A model generated the notes under the pieces. The model worked only from the letters and a program-made list of their open reading frames with translations. It did no database searches and was not told where the DNA came from. From positions 62,001 to 126,000 of the forward strand of contig CAJURY010000003.1 of the NCBI GenBank assembly GCA_910589155.1: a stretch of 64,000 nt of DNA, given 5' to 3'. Of the stretch, positions 15,652 through 24,049 are shown piece by piece. This stretch comes from an uncultured Oscillospiraceae bacterium (lineage in GTDB: Bacteria; Bacillota; Clostridia; Oscillospirales; Oscillospiraceae). The translations under genes and the position numbers were made by a program. Numbering within the stretch: position 1 is the first letter of the stretch; every line of letters begins with the position of its first letter.

Positions 15652-16980
15652 TTACTCGTCTTTCGGCGGATGCACCAAGCGTTCCACATCCGCTTTCGAC
15701 TGCGTCAGCGTGTTGTAAGTCTTTTCGCTCACACAGGTGTAATAATTCTGCTCATACAACGCGATTTCATTTTCTGTGTTTAAAATCTGATACATTCCTG
15801 CCGGGCTTTGCTCTGGACTTGCCAGATAAATAGGGGTATAGCTGTAATTGGTCAGGTTGGTTTCGCCGGTTTCGTTGTTTTTTGTAAATTCCAACTGCAA
15901 TATAATGGACTGCCTCGCGCCGCCGTCCGAGTCTGTGCCGGTAAGATTCCCCAGACTGTAAGCCGTAAAGCCGCCGCCCTCTTCCAAAAGCAGCTCTCCC
16001 ACCAAATGCGAGTGGGTGCCGATAATCGCGTCCACGCCGCCGTCGAACATGAGCTTACGGATCTGCTCCTGAGTATCGCTAACCACGCCGTCGTATTCGC
16101 TGCCCCAGTGCAAAAGGGCGATAGTGATATCTGGATTTTGCGCCTGCGCCGCGTCCAGAACCGCCTGTATGCCCTCCTTGTCCACCTTGGTGTAGGTAGA
16201 AGCGTAGTCCTTGTACAGCAGATTTACACAGTGTTCGCTTCCATCCGGCAAATTCAGATTGCCCACGCCCTTGGTAAACGCCACCAGGGCGATTTTTACC
16301 CCCCGCACCTCCACCATCGTTACGCCCTTGTTTTTGGCGTAATCCGCTTCTGTGGCGCTGGTACCGGCGGTTTTCATCCCCGCCTGCGCAATGGTCTCCA
16401 TGGTGGATGATAGTCCCGCAAGGCCGCTTTCGATGGAATAGGAGTTGGCGGTCTGCACCACATCCACGCCGCTGCCTGCAAGCGCCGCCGCCAGGGAAGC
16501 CGGTGCGTTGCGGGTGGCTGCGTCCACGGGATTGGCCGTGAAATTCGCTTCCAGATTGACAATCGCCAGATCCGCGCTGGAAAGCAACGGCGCAGCATGA
16601 AGAAAGTACCCGGAAAAATCGTAGGAGCCGTCCGGCCGGCGGGCAGCGTCAAGCAGCTCTTTTGTAATGTTCACATCGCCCCCCGCCGCTACGGTAACAA
16701 CTGTGGAGCCAGTGGTAGGCAGCGGCTCCGTGGGCGGCTGCGTCTCGGCAATCACCGGCTCGCCTTGCCCGCTTTTCCATAGCGCAAACACAACGCCGGC
16801 CAAAAGCAGCAGGCAAACAGCCATCCCAAGCCAAGGCGGCTTTCTGTCTTTTTTTGACGGACGCTGAGGCGGCCTGCGGGGCGGGCGGGAGCGCGGCGCA
16901 TCCTGAATGGAATTTTCTATTTTTGCGTCAATGGAGCGATAAATTTCGTCCAAAATCGCTTTTTCCCTATTGTCAGACAT
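15652..16980 (-). CDS. CapA-like membrane-anchored metallophosphatase-fold protein
   Basis: A 442-residue protein with a basic Pro/Arg-rich cytoplasmic N-terminus, one membrane segment (WLGMAVCLLLLAGVVFALW, about residues 72-90), then a PGA_cap/CapA domain. Family blocks include AAGGDVNITKELL, LAIVNLEANFT, VDVVQTAN, LLHWGSEYDG and GTHSHLVGELL. The usual ANNHxxDxG motif reads ANSYSIESG here, so a metal ligand may be missing. The family includes CapA of poly-gamma-glutamate export, but no capB/capC genes are nearby, so the substrate is open. GGAGG lies seven bases before the ATG at 16980. Confidence 0.85.
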   Translation of the reverse strand: MSDNREKAILDEIYRSIDAKIENSIQDAPRSRPPRRPPQRPSKKDRKPPWLGMAVCLLLLAGVVFALWKSGQGEPVIAETQPPTEPLPTTGSTVVTVAAGGDVNITKELLDAARRPDGSYDFSGYFLHAAPLLSSADLAIVNLEANFTANPVDAATRNAPASLAAALAGSGVDVVQTANSYSIESGLAGLSSTMETIAQAGMKTAGTSATEADYAKNKGVTMVEVRGVKIALVAFTKGVGNLNLPDGSEHCVNLLYKDYASTYTKVDKEGIQAVLDAAQAQNPDITIALLHWGSEYDGVVSDTQEQIRKLMFDGGVDAIIGTHSHLVGELLLEEGGGFTAYSLGNLTGTDSDGGARQSIILQLEFTKNNETGETNLTNYSYTPIYLASPEQSPAGMYQILNTENEIALYEQNYYTCVSEKTYNTLTQSKADVERLVHPPKDE

Positions 16981-17008
16981 GATGATCCTCCAGCTTGTAA
17001 TTGGTCGT

Positions 17009-17037
17009 ATTATAACCCATATTTTGAAGTTTCTCAA
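17009..17037 (-). promoter_or_regulatory. promoter of the CapA-like gene
   Basis: TTGAGA and TATAAT with a 17-base spacer on the minus strand, about 30 bases before the start codon. Confidence 0.7.
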
Positions 17038-17098
17038 GGGGGATTCCAAGCAAATTTAACCGCTTGTGCCCCGGAACCAACCGTCTGTGGCAAATCGC

Positions 17099-17127
17099 TT
17101 GCAACGCCGCGGCGCTTTGTCTATAAT
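17099..17127 (+). promoter_or_regulatory. promoter of the LytTR-DUF3021 operon
   Basis: TTGCAA and TATAAT with a 17-base spacer on the plus strand; the predicted start of transcription is close to the ribosome site at 17136. Confidence 0.7.
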
Positions 17128-17149
17128 AGAGCCATGGGAGGTGCAATCC

Positions 17150-17596
17150 TTGGAGGTAGAAATTAAAATTGACAAAACCCGTGGGCAGCCCCGGGTGATT
17201 GTGGAAACTGCGTCTATTACAGAAGAAGTGCAAAACCTTGTCCAGCGGCTGTCCCAAACGCCCTTTCAGGTGCTTGCAGGGGCGAAAGACGGGAAACTTA
17301 CAGCGCTGGATCCATCGGAGCTATTCCGCATTTACGCCAGCGGAGGAAGCGTGTACGCCGTCACCGCAAAGGGAACCTATGCCCTTCGTCTGCGCCTTTA
17401 CGAACTGGAGGAGCAGCTTGACAAAGGCCAGTTCGTGCGTATCTCCAATTCGGAAATCATTAATCTGAAAAAAGCGGCGCAGTTCGACTTGAATCTGGCG
17501 GGAACCATACAGGTCAAGCTTGCAAACGGCGATACGGCGTGGGTTTCCCGCAGATATGTTCCAAAAATCAAACAAATACTTGGGCTTTCGAGGTGA
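17150..17596 (+). CDS. LytTR-type DNA-binding regulator without receiver domain
   Basis: A 148-residue transcription factor. The C-terminal two thirds form a LytTR DNA-binding domain with the family sequences FVRISNSEIINL and VSRRYVPKIKQIL. The N-terminal part (about residues 1-45) is not a receiver domain, as is usual for the free-standing class paired with DUF3021. The start is a TTG at 17150, seven bases after GGGAGGTG; an in-frame ORF from 17066 would run through the promoter. It is followed six bases later by its DUF3021 partner, so the two are co-transcribed. Confidence 0.88.
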   Translation: MEVEIKIDKTRGQPRVIVETASITEEVQNLVQRLSQTPFQVLAGAKDGKLTALDPSELFRIYASGGSVYAVTAKGTYALRLRLYELEEQLDKGQFVRISNSEIINLKKAAQFDLNLAGTIQVKLANGDTAWVSRRYVPKIKQILGLSR

Positions 17597-17602
17597 AAAA
17601 AC

Positions 17603-18046
17603 ATGAAAAAAGCAATTTATCGCGGACTTTACGGGATTCCCGTGGGCATTGCCATCAGCTATTTGCTTACCGTTGTTCACTCCCTTTTCCTGGGCGATGG
17701 GCAGTACGCCCCCTGCGTGCCGGAGCTTACCCTCGCGGTGGGCAACGAAGCCGTGGCGGTTGCCTTGCAAGCGGCCTCCAGTGGGCTTTTGGGCTTTGCC
17801 TTTAGTGCTGCCTCCGTCATCTGGGAGCTGGAGGGCTGGAGCCTTGCCCGGCAAACCGCCTCGCATTTTGGGATTCTCTCCTGCGCTATGCTGCCTACCG
17901 CCTACTGCTTTTATTGGATGGAGCACAGCGTCATGGGTTTTTTGCAGTATTTTGGGATTTTTGCCGGGATTTTCTTCCTGATTTGGCTGATCCAGTATCT
18001 TCGCATACGTCAGAACATCAAAAATATGAACAAAAAGCTAAAATAA
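17603..18046 (+). CDS. DUF3021 membrane protein
   Basis: A 147-residue integral membrane protein with about four membrane segments (residues 10-30, 50-70, 88-105 and 112-135) and a basic C-terminal tail (NIKNMNKKLK). DUF3021 proteins usually sit next to a LytTR regulator, as here, and are thought to modulate it from the membrane; the mechanism is not established. GAGGTG precedes the ATG. Confidence 0.85.
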   Translation: MKKAIYRGLYGIPVGIAISYLLTVVHSLFLGDGQYAPCVPELTLAVGNEAVAVALQAASSGLLGFAFSAASVIWELEGWSLARQTASHFGILSCAMLPTAYCFYWMEHSVMGFLQYFGIFAGIFFLIWLIQYLRIRQNIKNMNKKLK

Positions 18047-18067
18047 GATAGAAAAGACCAGAAGGAC

Positions 18068-18096
18068 TTGGAAAACGGCGGGAAATATGCTATAAT
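18068..18096 (+). promoter_or_regulatory. promoter of the GH25 gene
   Basis: TTGGAA and TATAAT with a 17-base spacer and extended -10 TGC, about 30 bases before the start. Confidence 0.7.
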
Positions 18097-18127
18097 GAAG
18101 CGGAATTCGTCCTAGGAGGTGCAGCTT

Positions 18128-18973
18128 ATGGCATATCAGGGCCGCAGAGCGGAAAAAAAGAAAAACGACGGAACCTTGCTGGGCATTTTCGGCCTGGTGG
18201 GTACAATTCTTGTCGTACTGGTGGTTTTCCTGTGCCTGGGCCGCAAAACACCCGCCCCGGACGCGCCTACGCAGCCGCCGACTCTGCCGCCTCCGGCGGA
18301 AAACCCTTACGCGGAGCGGGATTTTACCACGGATGAAAACGGCTACATCCACTGCGACGGGGCGCTCAGCGGCATTGACGTTTCCGAGCACCAGCGGGAA
18401 ATTAACTGGGCTGCCGTAAAAGAAGCGGGTATAGAATTTGCAATTGTCCGGGTGGGCTACCGTGGGTACGACTCCGGGGGCATTCACGCCGATTCTCACG
18501 CAGCGGATAATCTGAAAGGCGCGGCGGAGCAAGGGCTTCGGGTTGGCGCGTATTTCTTCTCCCAGGCCATTTCCCCGGAAGAAGCCGTGGAAGAAGCCGA
18601 ATTTGTGCTGAAAATGCTGAAAGACTACGAAATCAACGCTCCTGTATTTTTCGACTGGGAGCCGGTAAGCGATTCGGAAGCAAGGACAGCGGCGATGACC
18701 GGCCGACTTCTCACAGACTGCGCCCAGGCGTTTTGCCAGACTATCTCGCAGGCGGGCTACACAGCGGGGGTATATTTCAATCAGTATCAGGCGCAGGAAA
18801 TGTACCGCCTGCGGGAAATGACGGAAGATACCTTTTGGCTTGCCATGTATGAGGACGCCATGACGTTTCCCTATGCCATGCAGTTCTGGCAGTATAGCTG
18901 CGAAGGAACCGTCCCCGGCATTGACACCACAGTGGATCTCAACTTGTGGTTCGGCGCGGCAAAAGAAACATAA
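18128..18973 (+). CDS. GH25 lysozyme (muramidase), membrane anchored
   Basis: Hydrolyses the MurNAc-GlcNAc bond of peptidoglycan. The 281-residue protein has a basic cytoplasmic start, one membrane segment (about residues 17-37), a Pro-rich linker and a GH25 domain from about residue 77. The signature GIDVSEHQ, the catalytic Asp-x-Glu in FFDWEPV, and the final PGIDTTVDLNLW block are all present. AGGAGGT lies seven bases before the ATG at 18128. It is monocistronic; the membrane anchor rather than a secretion signal suggests a role at the cell's own wall. Confidence 0.93.
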   Translation: MAYQGRRAEKKKNDGTLLGIFGLVGTILVVLVVFLCLGRKTPAPDAPTQPPTLPPPAENPYAERDFTTDENGYIHCDGALSGIDVSEHQREINWAAVKEAGIEFAIVRVGYRGYDSGGIHADSHAADNLKGAAEQGLRVGAYFFSQAISPEEAVEEAEFVLKMLKDYEINAPVFFDWEPVSDSEARTAAMTGRLLTDCAQAFCQTISQAGYTAGVYFNQYQAQEMYRLREMTEDTFWLAMYEDAMTFPYAMQFWQYSCEGTVPGIDTTVDLNLWFGAAKET

Positions 18974-18985
18974 AATATCGGAAAT

Positions 18986-19012
18986 AGGAGCCGGGGCTAA
19001 GCCCCGGCTCCT
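18986..19012. terminator. hairpin, copy A of a duplicated 27-base element
   Basis: AGGAGCCGGGGC-TAA-GCCCCGGCTCCT, a 12-base-pair stem after the GH25 gene. The identical sequence recurs at 19456-19482. No strong T-run follows. Confidence 0.6.
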
Positions 19013-19455
19013 CAGCTTGTCAAAAAAGTATTTTTCAAAAAATAAAAATGCATAATCAGTTATGCCAACTTGCAAAAAGCACAATGTACAAACTGCGCGT
19101 GGAAGTCAGCGGCGGCATTCGTACATAATATAGAAACGCAACTACTACCAGATTTTGCAAGGTAACGGTCGCTCGGAGGGCGCGCTGGCGCAACCTTGGT
19201 AGCGATTTGCTTTGCGTAAGACGGCGCGTAACGAGTTTCAGTCTTGCAAAGTGATTCAAACGCACCGCCGCCCAGCCCCAATGGGTTCCGGGCCGCAGCC
19301 CGGCGGCTTTTGGTGACTTTTCGCCGGAGAAAAGTCACCCCCCCGGAGGGTGCAGTACAAAAGCAAAGAACAAACTACAGTCAAAATGCAAAATGAAGAA
19401 TTTTACTTTCAATCTTTCATTTTTGTCATGTATATTTCGGTTTTTTGACAGACTA
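19013..19455. other. intergenic region between two identical hairpins
   Basis: About 440 bases with no supported gene. A minus-strand frame at 19060-19338 is open but has no ribosome site and looks like translated non-coding DNA. A local inverted repeat (GGTGACTTTTC with GAAAAGTCACC, near 19312-19338) is present. Confidence 0.4.
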
Positions 19456-19482
19456 AGGAGCCGGGGCTAAGCCCCGGCTCCT
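19456..19482 (-). terminator. hairpin, copy B; probable end of manA transcript
   Basis: Identical to 18986-19012. It lies eight bases after the manA stop and is followed on the minus strand only by a late T-run. Confidence 0.6.
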
Positions 19483-19490
19483 GTTACTTT

Positions 19491-20426
19491 TTAGATGTGA
19501 GAATAGATGAGTTCCAGATTGCCTTCCAGCTTCATTTCGCCGTATCCGGCGGGAATCACCAGATGGTCGCCCATTTTTACGGGTTCGCCGTCCAGCGTGC
19601 CCTCGCCCTTCAAAATGCTCACGTTTACAAATGGCTGCGCCCAATCCATGGTCACGCTGCCGTTTAATTCCATGCGGTACACCGCATAGTAGGGGCAGGT
19701 GACAAGATGGGTAATTTTTGCGTCCTCCTTGCAGACCGTTTCCTGCACCGGCGCTTCGGCGGCATGGGGAACGGTTGTCACAGCAAGGCTCTGGGCAATG
19801 TGCAAAGGACGGGGCTTACCGTCCGCCAGGCGGCCATAGTCGTAAAACCGGTAGGTCACGTCGCTGGACTGCTGGGTTTCCAGGATCAAGGTACCGCCTT
19901 TGATGGCGTGGAGGCAGCCGGGATTGATCTGGAAGAAATCGCCCTTTTGAATGGGTACCTCCCGAAGCAGCTCGCTCCAGCGGTTCTCGTCGATCATCTG
20001 CTGCATTTCTTCCTTGGTCTTGGCGTTGTGACCGATGATAATGGTCGCGCCGGGATCGCAGTCTAAGACATACCAGCACTCGGTCTTGCCCAAAGAGCCG
20101 TTTTCATGGACGTTGGCGTAAGCGTCGTCCGGGTGCACCTGAATGCTGAGGTCGTCCTGGGCGTCGATGATTTTAATGAGCAAAGGGAAGGAATCGCCTT
20201 CCAGATTGCCGAACAGCTCTGGATGCTTTTTCCAGAGACTGCCCAGGGTTTCCCCGGCGTAAGCGGGATTTTTCACCTTGCAGTCGCCGTTGGAATGGCC
20301 GCTGATGGCCCAGCACTCGCCGGTGCGGTCGCTGGGAATGTCATAGCCAAATACAGTGCGCAGACGCTTACCGCCCCAGATTTTTTCCTGCAATACAGGC
20401 TCCAGATGCAAAAGTTCTCTTTTCAT
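19491..20426 (-). CDS. manA: class I mannose-6-phosphate isomerase
   Basis: Interconverts mannose 6-phosphate and fructose 6-phosphate. The 311-residue chain is the short bacterial form. Zinc ligands are visible in IQVHPDDAYA, in KTECWYVL (Glu) and in NPGCLHAIKGG, and QQSSDVTYRFYDYGR is the typical substrate-loop region. The ATG at 20426 follows AGGAG and overlaps the fructokinase stop by four bases, so the two genes are translationally coupled. Together they feed mannose and fructose into fructose 6-phosphate. Confidence 0.95.
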   Translation of the reverse strand: MKRELLHLEPVLQEKIWGGKRLRTVFGYDIPSDRTGECWAISGHSNGDCKVKNPAYAGETLGSLWKKHPELFGNLEGDSFPLLIKIIDAQDDLSIQVHPDDAYANVHENGSLGKTECWYVLDCDPGATIIIGHNAKTKEEMQQMIDENRWSELLREVPIQKGDFFQINPGCLHAIKGGTLILETQQSSDVTYRFYDYGRLADGKPRPLHIAQSLAVTTVPHAAEAPVQETVCKEDAKITHLVTCPYYAVYRMELNGSVTMDWAQPFVNVSILKGEGTLDGEPVKMGDHLVIPAGYGEMKLEGNLELIYSHI

Positions 20427-21316
20427 TGCGCTTCTCCTTTTTCCTTCCATGCGTCCATGGCCAGCTTGATGCAGCCCATGGCGCCCTGATTGTCGTTGAG
20501 GCTGATGGGGACGATATATTCGTCTAAATTGTCCATGCCCTTACCCTGGACATAGCCGCACATCTGCTTTTGCACTTCCCGGCGCACCATGGGCAAAAGC
20601 TGCTGCTGATGCATCACGCCGCCGCCCAGAATAATGCGCTCCGGGGAGAGGGTCATGATGTAAGTACAAATCGCCTGTCCCAGATAGTAGGCTTCCAATT
20701 CCCAGACTTCCTTGCGGTCGGATAACGCCGCGCCCTTGACGCCCCAACGCTTTTCAATGGCGGGGCCGCTGGCAAGACCCTCCAGGCAGGTAGCGTGATA
20801 GGGGCAAATGCCCTGCTCCATGGGGTCATCCTTCCGGCGGCTGATGAAAATGTGACCGCCTTCCGGGTGAATCATGCCGTGATAGGGCTTGCCGTCAATG
20901 ATAACGCCTACGCCCACGCCGGTGCCCACGGTGATATAAATGCTGTTTTTCACAGTTTTGGTGCAGCCCCAAACCGCTTCGCCCAAAGCGGCGGCGTTTA
21001 CGTCCGTATCAAAACCCACGGGAATCCCCAGCGTCTTTTCAAATTCCGCCACAATTGGGTAATTTTTCCAGCTCAGCTTGGGGGTAGAAGTAATAAAACC
21101 GTAGGTTTTGGAATTTTTGTCCAGATCCACAGGGCCAAAGCAGCCAATTCCGATCGCAGCCAATCCCTTGTCTTTGAAGAAATCAATGAGCGCGGGCATG
21201 GTTTTTTCCGGGGTCTCTGTGGGGATGCTGACCCGCTCCAGAATTTGTCCGTTTTCATTGCCGATGGCACATACCATTTTTGTGCCGCCCGCCTCCAGGG
21301 CGCCAAAATGCAGCAT
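20423..21316 (-). CDS. ROK-family fructokinase
   Basis: Phosphorylates fructose (or a related hexose) with ATP. The 297 residues begin with the ATP-binding GALEAGGTKMVCAIG, followed by the catalytic Asp region GFDTDVNAAALGEA, VGTGVGVGVIIDG, and a zinc-type HPEGGH...CPYHATCLEG motif, then the ROK signature region and LGGGVMHQQ. The closest known pattern is the fructokinase/mannokinase subgroup, and the overlap with manA supports a fructose or mannose role. AGGAGTG precedes the ATG. Confidence 0.9.
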   Translation of the reverse strand: MLHFGALEAGGTKMVCAIGNENGQILERVSIPTETPEKTMPALIDFFKDKGLAAIGIGCFGPVDLDKNSKTYGFITSTPKLSWKNYPIVAEFEKTLGIPVGFDTDVNAAALGEAVWGCTKTVKNSIYITVGTGVGVGVIIDGKPYHGMIHPEGGHIFISRRKDDPMEQGICPYHATCLEGLASGPAIEKRWGVKGAALSDRKEVWELEAYYLGQAICTYIMTLSPERIILGGGVMHQQQLLPMVRREVQKQMCGYVQGKGMDNLDEYIVPISLNDNQGAMGCIKLAMDAWKEKGEAQ

Positions 21317-21517
21317 GAACGCAACACTCCTTACATATAAAATCGCTTATTTCAAAGCGGCAATTGGGACGCTTTATGGTTTGAATGACGAATATATATC
21401 TAATTAATACTAATATTCCTCCGATTCATACCATCTAAAAAACCCAAATTCCCATAAGTGTATGATACAATAAGGATACAATGGTGTCAAGTTCTTCTAT
21501 GATTGAGGGAGCCGATT

Positions 21518-23236
21518 TTGTCTAAATTGTCAAGTTTTTTGCGCCTGAAGGTTTATCGGCGCACCTTTTTGCTGTACCTGGTCATTGTGCTGGTGGCGAT
21601 TACCACGCTTCTTTTTGTATTTCACAGTAATATAATGTCCAGAAGCTTGGAAAGCTATGTAAACGAAGCGGATACGGCTTTTGCGCAAGCGGAACGGCAG
21701 CTTACTTCCGTTACCAGCGCCATCGATAATTTTTTCACGCACCTATACGCCAGCAGCGGACTACGGGACGACTTTTTCCGCTTTTTTGGGTCTACACCGG
21801 TAGAATATGTGGAAAAGCGCCTGCAAAGCGCCCCGCCGCAATATGCGACTTATCTGGATAGCTGCAATAATCTGGTGTCCGACAGCGGCTATTGCATCCG
21901 TCATATCCTGTATTACACCAGTTCCAAAATTGTGGATATGGAATATAATGCTTCCGGCTATTCCCGTTATCAAATCATCACCCCTGACGCCGCTAAAGCC
22001 CTGTGTCGGACAGGCTATCAGTACACCAGAGAAATTCACTGGAACGCGGCGGATGCGGGGAAAGTGACCTTTATCATCGACGTCAGCGGCCCGGTGCAAA
22101 ATGCATACGGCGCCAATCCCGCGCAAACGGTGTGCGTGATACAAGGCGACAACCAAATTATCCTGGGCAATCATCATTATGCCGACCTTGATTTTGGCGC
22201 GCTGGAAGCCCGGAGCCGTCAGGGGCGGATATATCCCGGCGCGGGGCGCGGGAGTCTGCTTTACTGCGCGCACCATACCAATCAGTTTTCTTTTTCTGTT
22301 GTTTCCGTGGTGCCCGCGTGGGATTATATGGAAGGCCCCTTTCGGGAATTCACATTGTTTACTGCGGCGCTGCTTCTGGTATTCGCGCTGATTACCATGC
22401 TGTACGTCCGGCAGTTTTCCAGCGATTCTAAATTTATTGAAAGTATTCTAAGCAGTATCGTTCAGGCGCAGTCCGAGGGCTTTCAGCCGGTGGAAATCGG
22501 CAAACGGGACGATGAGTTCGCATCCATCGCTACCCATCTGAACGGTCTTTACGAGCATCTGAACGCGCTGATTCAGCAAAAATACGTGCTTACCATCCGG
22601 CAGCAGCGGACGGAAATGCAGATGCTTTCCGCCCAACTCAATCCCCACTTTCTTTACAATACCCTAGAACGCATTCGCCTGCGCGCCCTTTTAGAAAGCA
22701 ACCCCGCTGTGGCGGAAGCCATCGCGGATTTGGGGCTTTTGTATCGGAACATCGTCAAAACCGAGCCGGTCATTACCCTGCAAAAAGAGTTGGATATTAC
22801 CAGACAATACCTGGATCTGATGAGCTTTCTGTATGAGGATCAATTTCTATACCATCTGGACGTTCCAGAAGAAATTATGGACATATCTACCCCGAAAATC
22901 TGGATGCAGCCCATTGTAGAGAACTTTTTCAAACATAATTTTCAGCATGACAGCAGCCTGAAGGTCATTGTGATCTCCGGCGAGCGGTTAAACGGGGGCA
23001 TCCGGCTGAAATTTTTCGACAACTGCGGCAAAATCAGCGACGAGCAGCTTTTGCAGCTCAATCAGCTTTTTACAGACCAGGAGGACGGGGAAGAAACTTC
23101 CACCGGTATTGGGCTGCAAAACGTTTATAGCCGACTGCGCTTGTTTTATGGCAGCCGCCTGGAAATGCGGATTGAAAATAACAAGCCCGCCGGGGTATGT
23201 ATTCAAATTTTATTAAAAAATGAGGTGACCTCCTAA
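21518..23236 (+). CDS. YesM-type sensor histidine kinase
   Basis: Membrane sensor kinase that phosphorylates the downstream response regulator. The protein has an N-terminal membrane segment (residues about 12-35), an extracellular sensing domain of about 225 residues, a second membrane segment near 275-295, a HAMP-like linker, and the His_kinase domain with the phospho-acceptor in LNPHFLYNTLE. The ATPase part has MQPIVENFFKHNF and GIGLQNVYSRL. The start is probably a TTG at 21518, six bases after GAGGGAG; another TTG at 21503 is less likely. First gene of a four-gene operon. Confidence 0.92.
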   Translation: MSKLSSFLRLKVYRRTFLLYLVIVLVAITTLLFVFHSNIMSRSLESYVNEADTAFAQAERQLTSVTSAIDNFFTHLYASSGLRDDFFRFFGSTPVEYVEKRLQSAPPQYATYLDSCNNLVSDSGYCIRHILYYTSSKIVDMEYNASGYSRYQIITPDAAKALCRTGYQYTREIHWNAADAGKVTFIIDVSGPVQNAYGANPAQTVCVIQGDNQIILGNHHYADLDFGALEARSRQGRIYPGAGRGSLLYCAHHTNQFSFSVVSVVPAWDYMEGPFREFTLFTAALLLVFALITMLYVRQFSSDSKFIESILSSIVQAQSEGFQPVEIGKRDDEFASIATHLNGLYEHLNALIQQKYVLTIRQQRTEMQMLSAQLNPHFLYNTLERIRLRALLESNPAVAEAIADLGLLYRNIVKTEPVITLQKELDITRQYLDLMSFLYEDQFLYHLDVPEEIMDISTPKIWMQPIVENFFKHNFQHDSSLKVIVISGERLNGGIRLKFFDNCGKISDEQLLQLNQLFTDQEDGEETSTGIGLQNVYSRLRLFYGSRLEMRIENNKPAGVCIQILLKNEVTS

Positions 23237-23238
23237 CT

Positions 23239-24039
23239 ATGTATCGCTTGCTCCTTGTGGACGATGAAAAAGACATCTGTGACAATATTAAGCTGCTGCT
23301 GGACTGGTCCGCTTACCAGATTACAAGCATCCTCACAGCTTCTTCCTATGCGGAAGCTGTCAGCAAGGCCATGGATTTTCAGCCCCATATCGCATTGGTG
23401 GATATACGGCTGGGAGACCACTGGGGTTACGAACTGGCGGAGCATTTGCATTCCATCGGTTTGGAGACGGTGTTTTGCATGATCAGCGGCTACGACGACT
23501 TTGAATTTGTCCACCGATCCATGCAAGCCGGGGCCAAGGACTATCTTCTAAAGCCCATCAGCGTAAAAGAGCTGCGCTCTTTTATCGAGCGCACCATCGT
23601 GCGGGATCTCCACGGAGAGCTGCCGGAGCAGACGGCCTTGCAGCAGGAAATTGACCCGGTTTTGCAGGTGCCCTACAGTCAGTTTTCCAAAATTACCAAC
23701 AAAATCATTCTCATTGTAAAAAGCAATTACCGCAGCGCCCTAACCTTAACCAATATCGCGGACATCTTTAATATGAGCAGCAAATATATCGGTCGGATTT
23801 TTTTGAAGGACACGGGGATGAAGTTTTCCGAGTACCTCACCTCCTACCGCATGATTCAGGCGCGAAAGCTCATTGAAAATACGCAGGAAAAAATTTCTGT
23901 GATTGCCAATCTGGTGGGCTATTCTCAGCTCAATAATTTTTACGTACACTTCAAAAGCTATTACAGCATTTCCCCCAGCACCCTTCGGAACTTCGGCGCA
24001 GCCTCGCCCCTTGCGCCTGTGCCGGAGAACGTGGACTAA
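23239..24039 (+). CDS. YesN-type response regulator (receiver plus AraC domain)
   Basis: Transcription factor of the two-component system. The receiver domain (residues 1-120) has the acidic pair in LLVDDEKD, the phospho-acceptor Asp in ALVDIRLGD, and Lys in YLLKPI. The AraC-type DNA-binding domain covers about residues 150-250 (IADIFNMSSKYIGRIF and VIANLVGYSQLNNFYVHFK). It starts two bases after the kinase stop, so partner identity is clear. In this family the target is usually a sugar uptake or polysaccharide degradation operon. Confidence 0.94.
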   Translation: MYRLLLVDDEKDICDNIKLLLDWSAYQITSILTASSYAEAVSKAMDFQPHIALVDIRLGDHWGYELAEHLHSIGLETVFCMISGYDDFEFVHRSMQAGAKDYLLKPISVKELRSFIERTIVRDLHGELPEQTALQQEIDPVLQVPYSQFSKITNKIILIVKSNYRSALTLTNIADIFNMSSKYIGRIFLKDTGMKFSEYLTSYRMIQARKLIENTQEKISVIANLVGYSQLNNFYVHFKSYYSISPSTLRNFGAASPLAPVPENVD

Positions 24040-24049
24040 GGAGGCGCCT

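Noticed and set aside
19060..19338. 92-codon minus-strand ORF between the twin hairpins
   Set aside because: No ribosome site; reads as translated non-coding DNA of a type seen between genes. Kept as a note under the twin-hairpin finding.
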